Below, piece by piece: positions 6,133 to 6,898 of a stretch of DNA of 6,898 nt. The notes beneath the pieces were generated by a model. The model was given only the letters and a program-made list of their open reading frames with translations, was not told where the DNA came from and did no database searches. Where the stretch lies: assembly GCA_900554095.1 (NCBI GenBank), contig USGC01000093.1, positions 1 to 6,898 on the forward strand. Reading direction: 5' to 3'. Made by a program: the position numbers and the translations under genes. The stretch is from an uncultured bacterium (GTDB lineage Bacteria; Cyanobacteriota; Vampirovibrionia; Gastranaerophilales; Gastranaerophilaceae). How positions within the stretch are numbered: position 1 is the stretch's first letter; each line of letters starts with the position of its first letter.

Positions 6133-6898
6133 TCAAAATATTTTATATGGATTTAAAATATTGTTTGGGTCAAAGGTCTTCTTGATTGTCCGCATGTAAT
6201 CCAGCGCAAGCGGGTTTACAACCTTGTGAATATGTTCGCGCTTCAAAGACCCAATGCCATGCTCGCCCGACAAAATTCCATCCAAAGACGCTGTCAAATC
6301 ATAAATCTCTGATTTTGCAAGCTTAAACCTTTTGTACTCATCCTCATTTCTGTAATCAATCGGGATCTGCGGGTGAACACTGCCGTCGCCCACGTGCCCG
6401 ACCATGCAGACATCAAGCCGGTATTTTTGACAAATTTCGCGAATTCCACAAACGAGCTTTGCAAGGTTTTCTCGAGGCACAATAACATCATCGGTTGTTA
6501 CATTAGGCTTCAACTTTGCACACGCGCCCATAGACGAACGCCGTGCCGCCCAAATTCTGTTATAATCCTCCTCAGTTTTTGAAGATTGAATAGCTGCCGC
6601 ATTTGCAGATTTTAAAATCGATAAAATAACTTCTGTTTGATAATTGATTGCACCTTGAAAGCCGTCAACTTCAATAACAAGCGCGGCGTCTTTGTCCGTC
6701 AAAAGCCCGCAAGGATAAAACTTTTCAACAGTTTGAATGGCGTTTTTGTCCATGAAATCGAGAGTTGTTGGAAAAACCTGCTGTTCAATAATTGCATTAA
6801 CAGCGCAAACAGAATCTTCAATTTTGTCAAAATAAGCCATCATAACCCGATGAGCCTGAGGTTTTGGAATAAGCTTAACCACAGCTTCAACAACAATT
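6133..6898 (-). CDS. glcD: FAD-linked oxidase, GlcD family (glycolate oxidase / D-lactate dehydrogenase type), C-terminal part
   Basis: Oxidises a 2-hydroxy acid (glycolate, D-lactate or similar) with FAD. About 255 residues are present; relatives are about 460, so the N-terminal FAD-binding PCMH half lies beyond the right edge. The frame stays open to the edge, and the GTG at 6882 is an internal valine rather than a start: the preceding codons continue the typical strand leading to KLIPKPQA. The C-terminal FAD-oxidase domain shows RIWAARRSS, GHVGDGSVHP (bases 6370-6399), SGEHGIGSLKREH and the terminal DPNNILNPYKIF. The two His of the GHxGDGxxH motif and the Glu of SGEHG match the metal/substrate site of this family. 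Oddity: the motif is normally GDGN, here GDGS. It runs convergent to the Xre gene. Substrate cannot be decided from this half; partner subunits (GlcE, GlcF) are not visible. Confidence 0.9.
   Translation of the reverse strand, partial: IVVEAVVKLIPKPQAHRVMMAYFDKIEDSVCAVNAIIEQQVFPTTLDFMDKNAIQTVEKFYPCGLLTDKDAALVIEVDGFQGAINYQTEVILSILKSANAAAIQSSKTEEDYNRIWAARRSSMGACAKLKPNVTTDDVIVPRENLAKLVCGIREICQKYRLDVCMVGHVGDGSVHPQIPIDYRNEDEYKRFKLAKSEIYDLTASLDGILSGEHGIGSLKREHIHKVVNPLALDYMRTIKKTFDPNNILNPYKIF

Noticed and set aside
6294..6582. Overlapping short frames within the oxidase gene on both strands
   Set aside because: Shadow frames over a region with clear GlcD-family motifs.
6880..6882. GTG as start of the oxidase gene
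   Set aside because: The frame continues without a stop to the window edge, and the residues before the GTG fit the family; the gene is simply cut by the window.

Overview
The window carries seven protein genes and no RNA genes, and reads like chromosome of an AT-rich diderm bacterium. Coding regions are moderately AT-rich and the intergenic stretches are almost pure A/T with clear sigma-70-type boxes. A signal-anchored Slt-type transglycosylase implies a periplasm, and a two-domain ManC enzyme is typical of Gram-negative-type surface polysaccharide synthesis. My best guess is a gut-associated non-photosynthetic relative of cyanobacteria (Gastranaerophilales/Melainabacteria-like). That is inference from style and gene types only; a marker-gene search would be needed.

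Left part (1-4666), envelope biogenesis: on the minus strand galE (UDP-glucose 4-epimerase) is followed after about 70 bp by slt (TPR-rich lytic transglycosylase). Divergent from galE on the plus strand is manC (mannose-1-phosphate guanylyltransferase fused to a type II phosphomannose isomerase cupin). The 140-bp AT-rich gap between galE and manC holds a promoter for each. Together they would supply UDP-galactose and GDP-mannose for surface glycans and remodel peptidoglycan.

Middle part (4674-6020), the least understood: on the minus strand a 72-residue acidic protein of unknown function is followed by a 263-residue HExxH zincin-like protein with its own promoter, placed so that the transcript would begin at the start codon. 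Divergent from these is a 70-residue stand-alone Xre-type repressor. The gap between them has a 13-bp direct repeat spaced exactly 21 bp apart and overlapping the candidate promoters. A Cro/CI-like regulator beside an HExxH protein recalls the ImmR/ImmA repressor-protease logic of mobile elements, although this peptidase is not an obvious ImmA homologue.

Right part (6021-6898): between the repressor gene and the convergent gene lies a GC-rich, imperfectly palindromic element of about 72 bp that looks foreign to its surroundings and may be a dispersed repeat and/or bidirectional terminator. The window ends inside a GlcD-type FAD-linked oxidase gene, of which only the C-terminal half is present. 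There is no CRISPR array, tRNA, rRNA, transposase or gene-free stretch above 300 bp.
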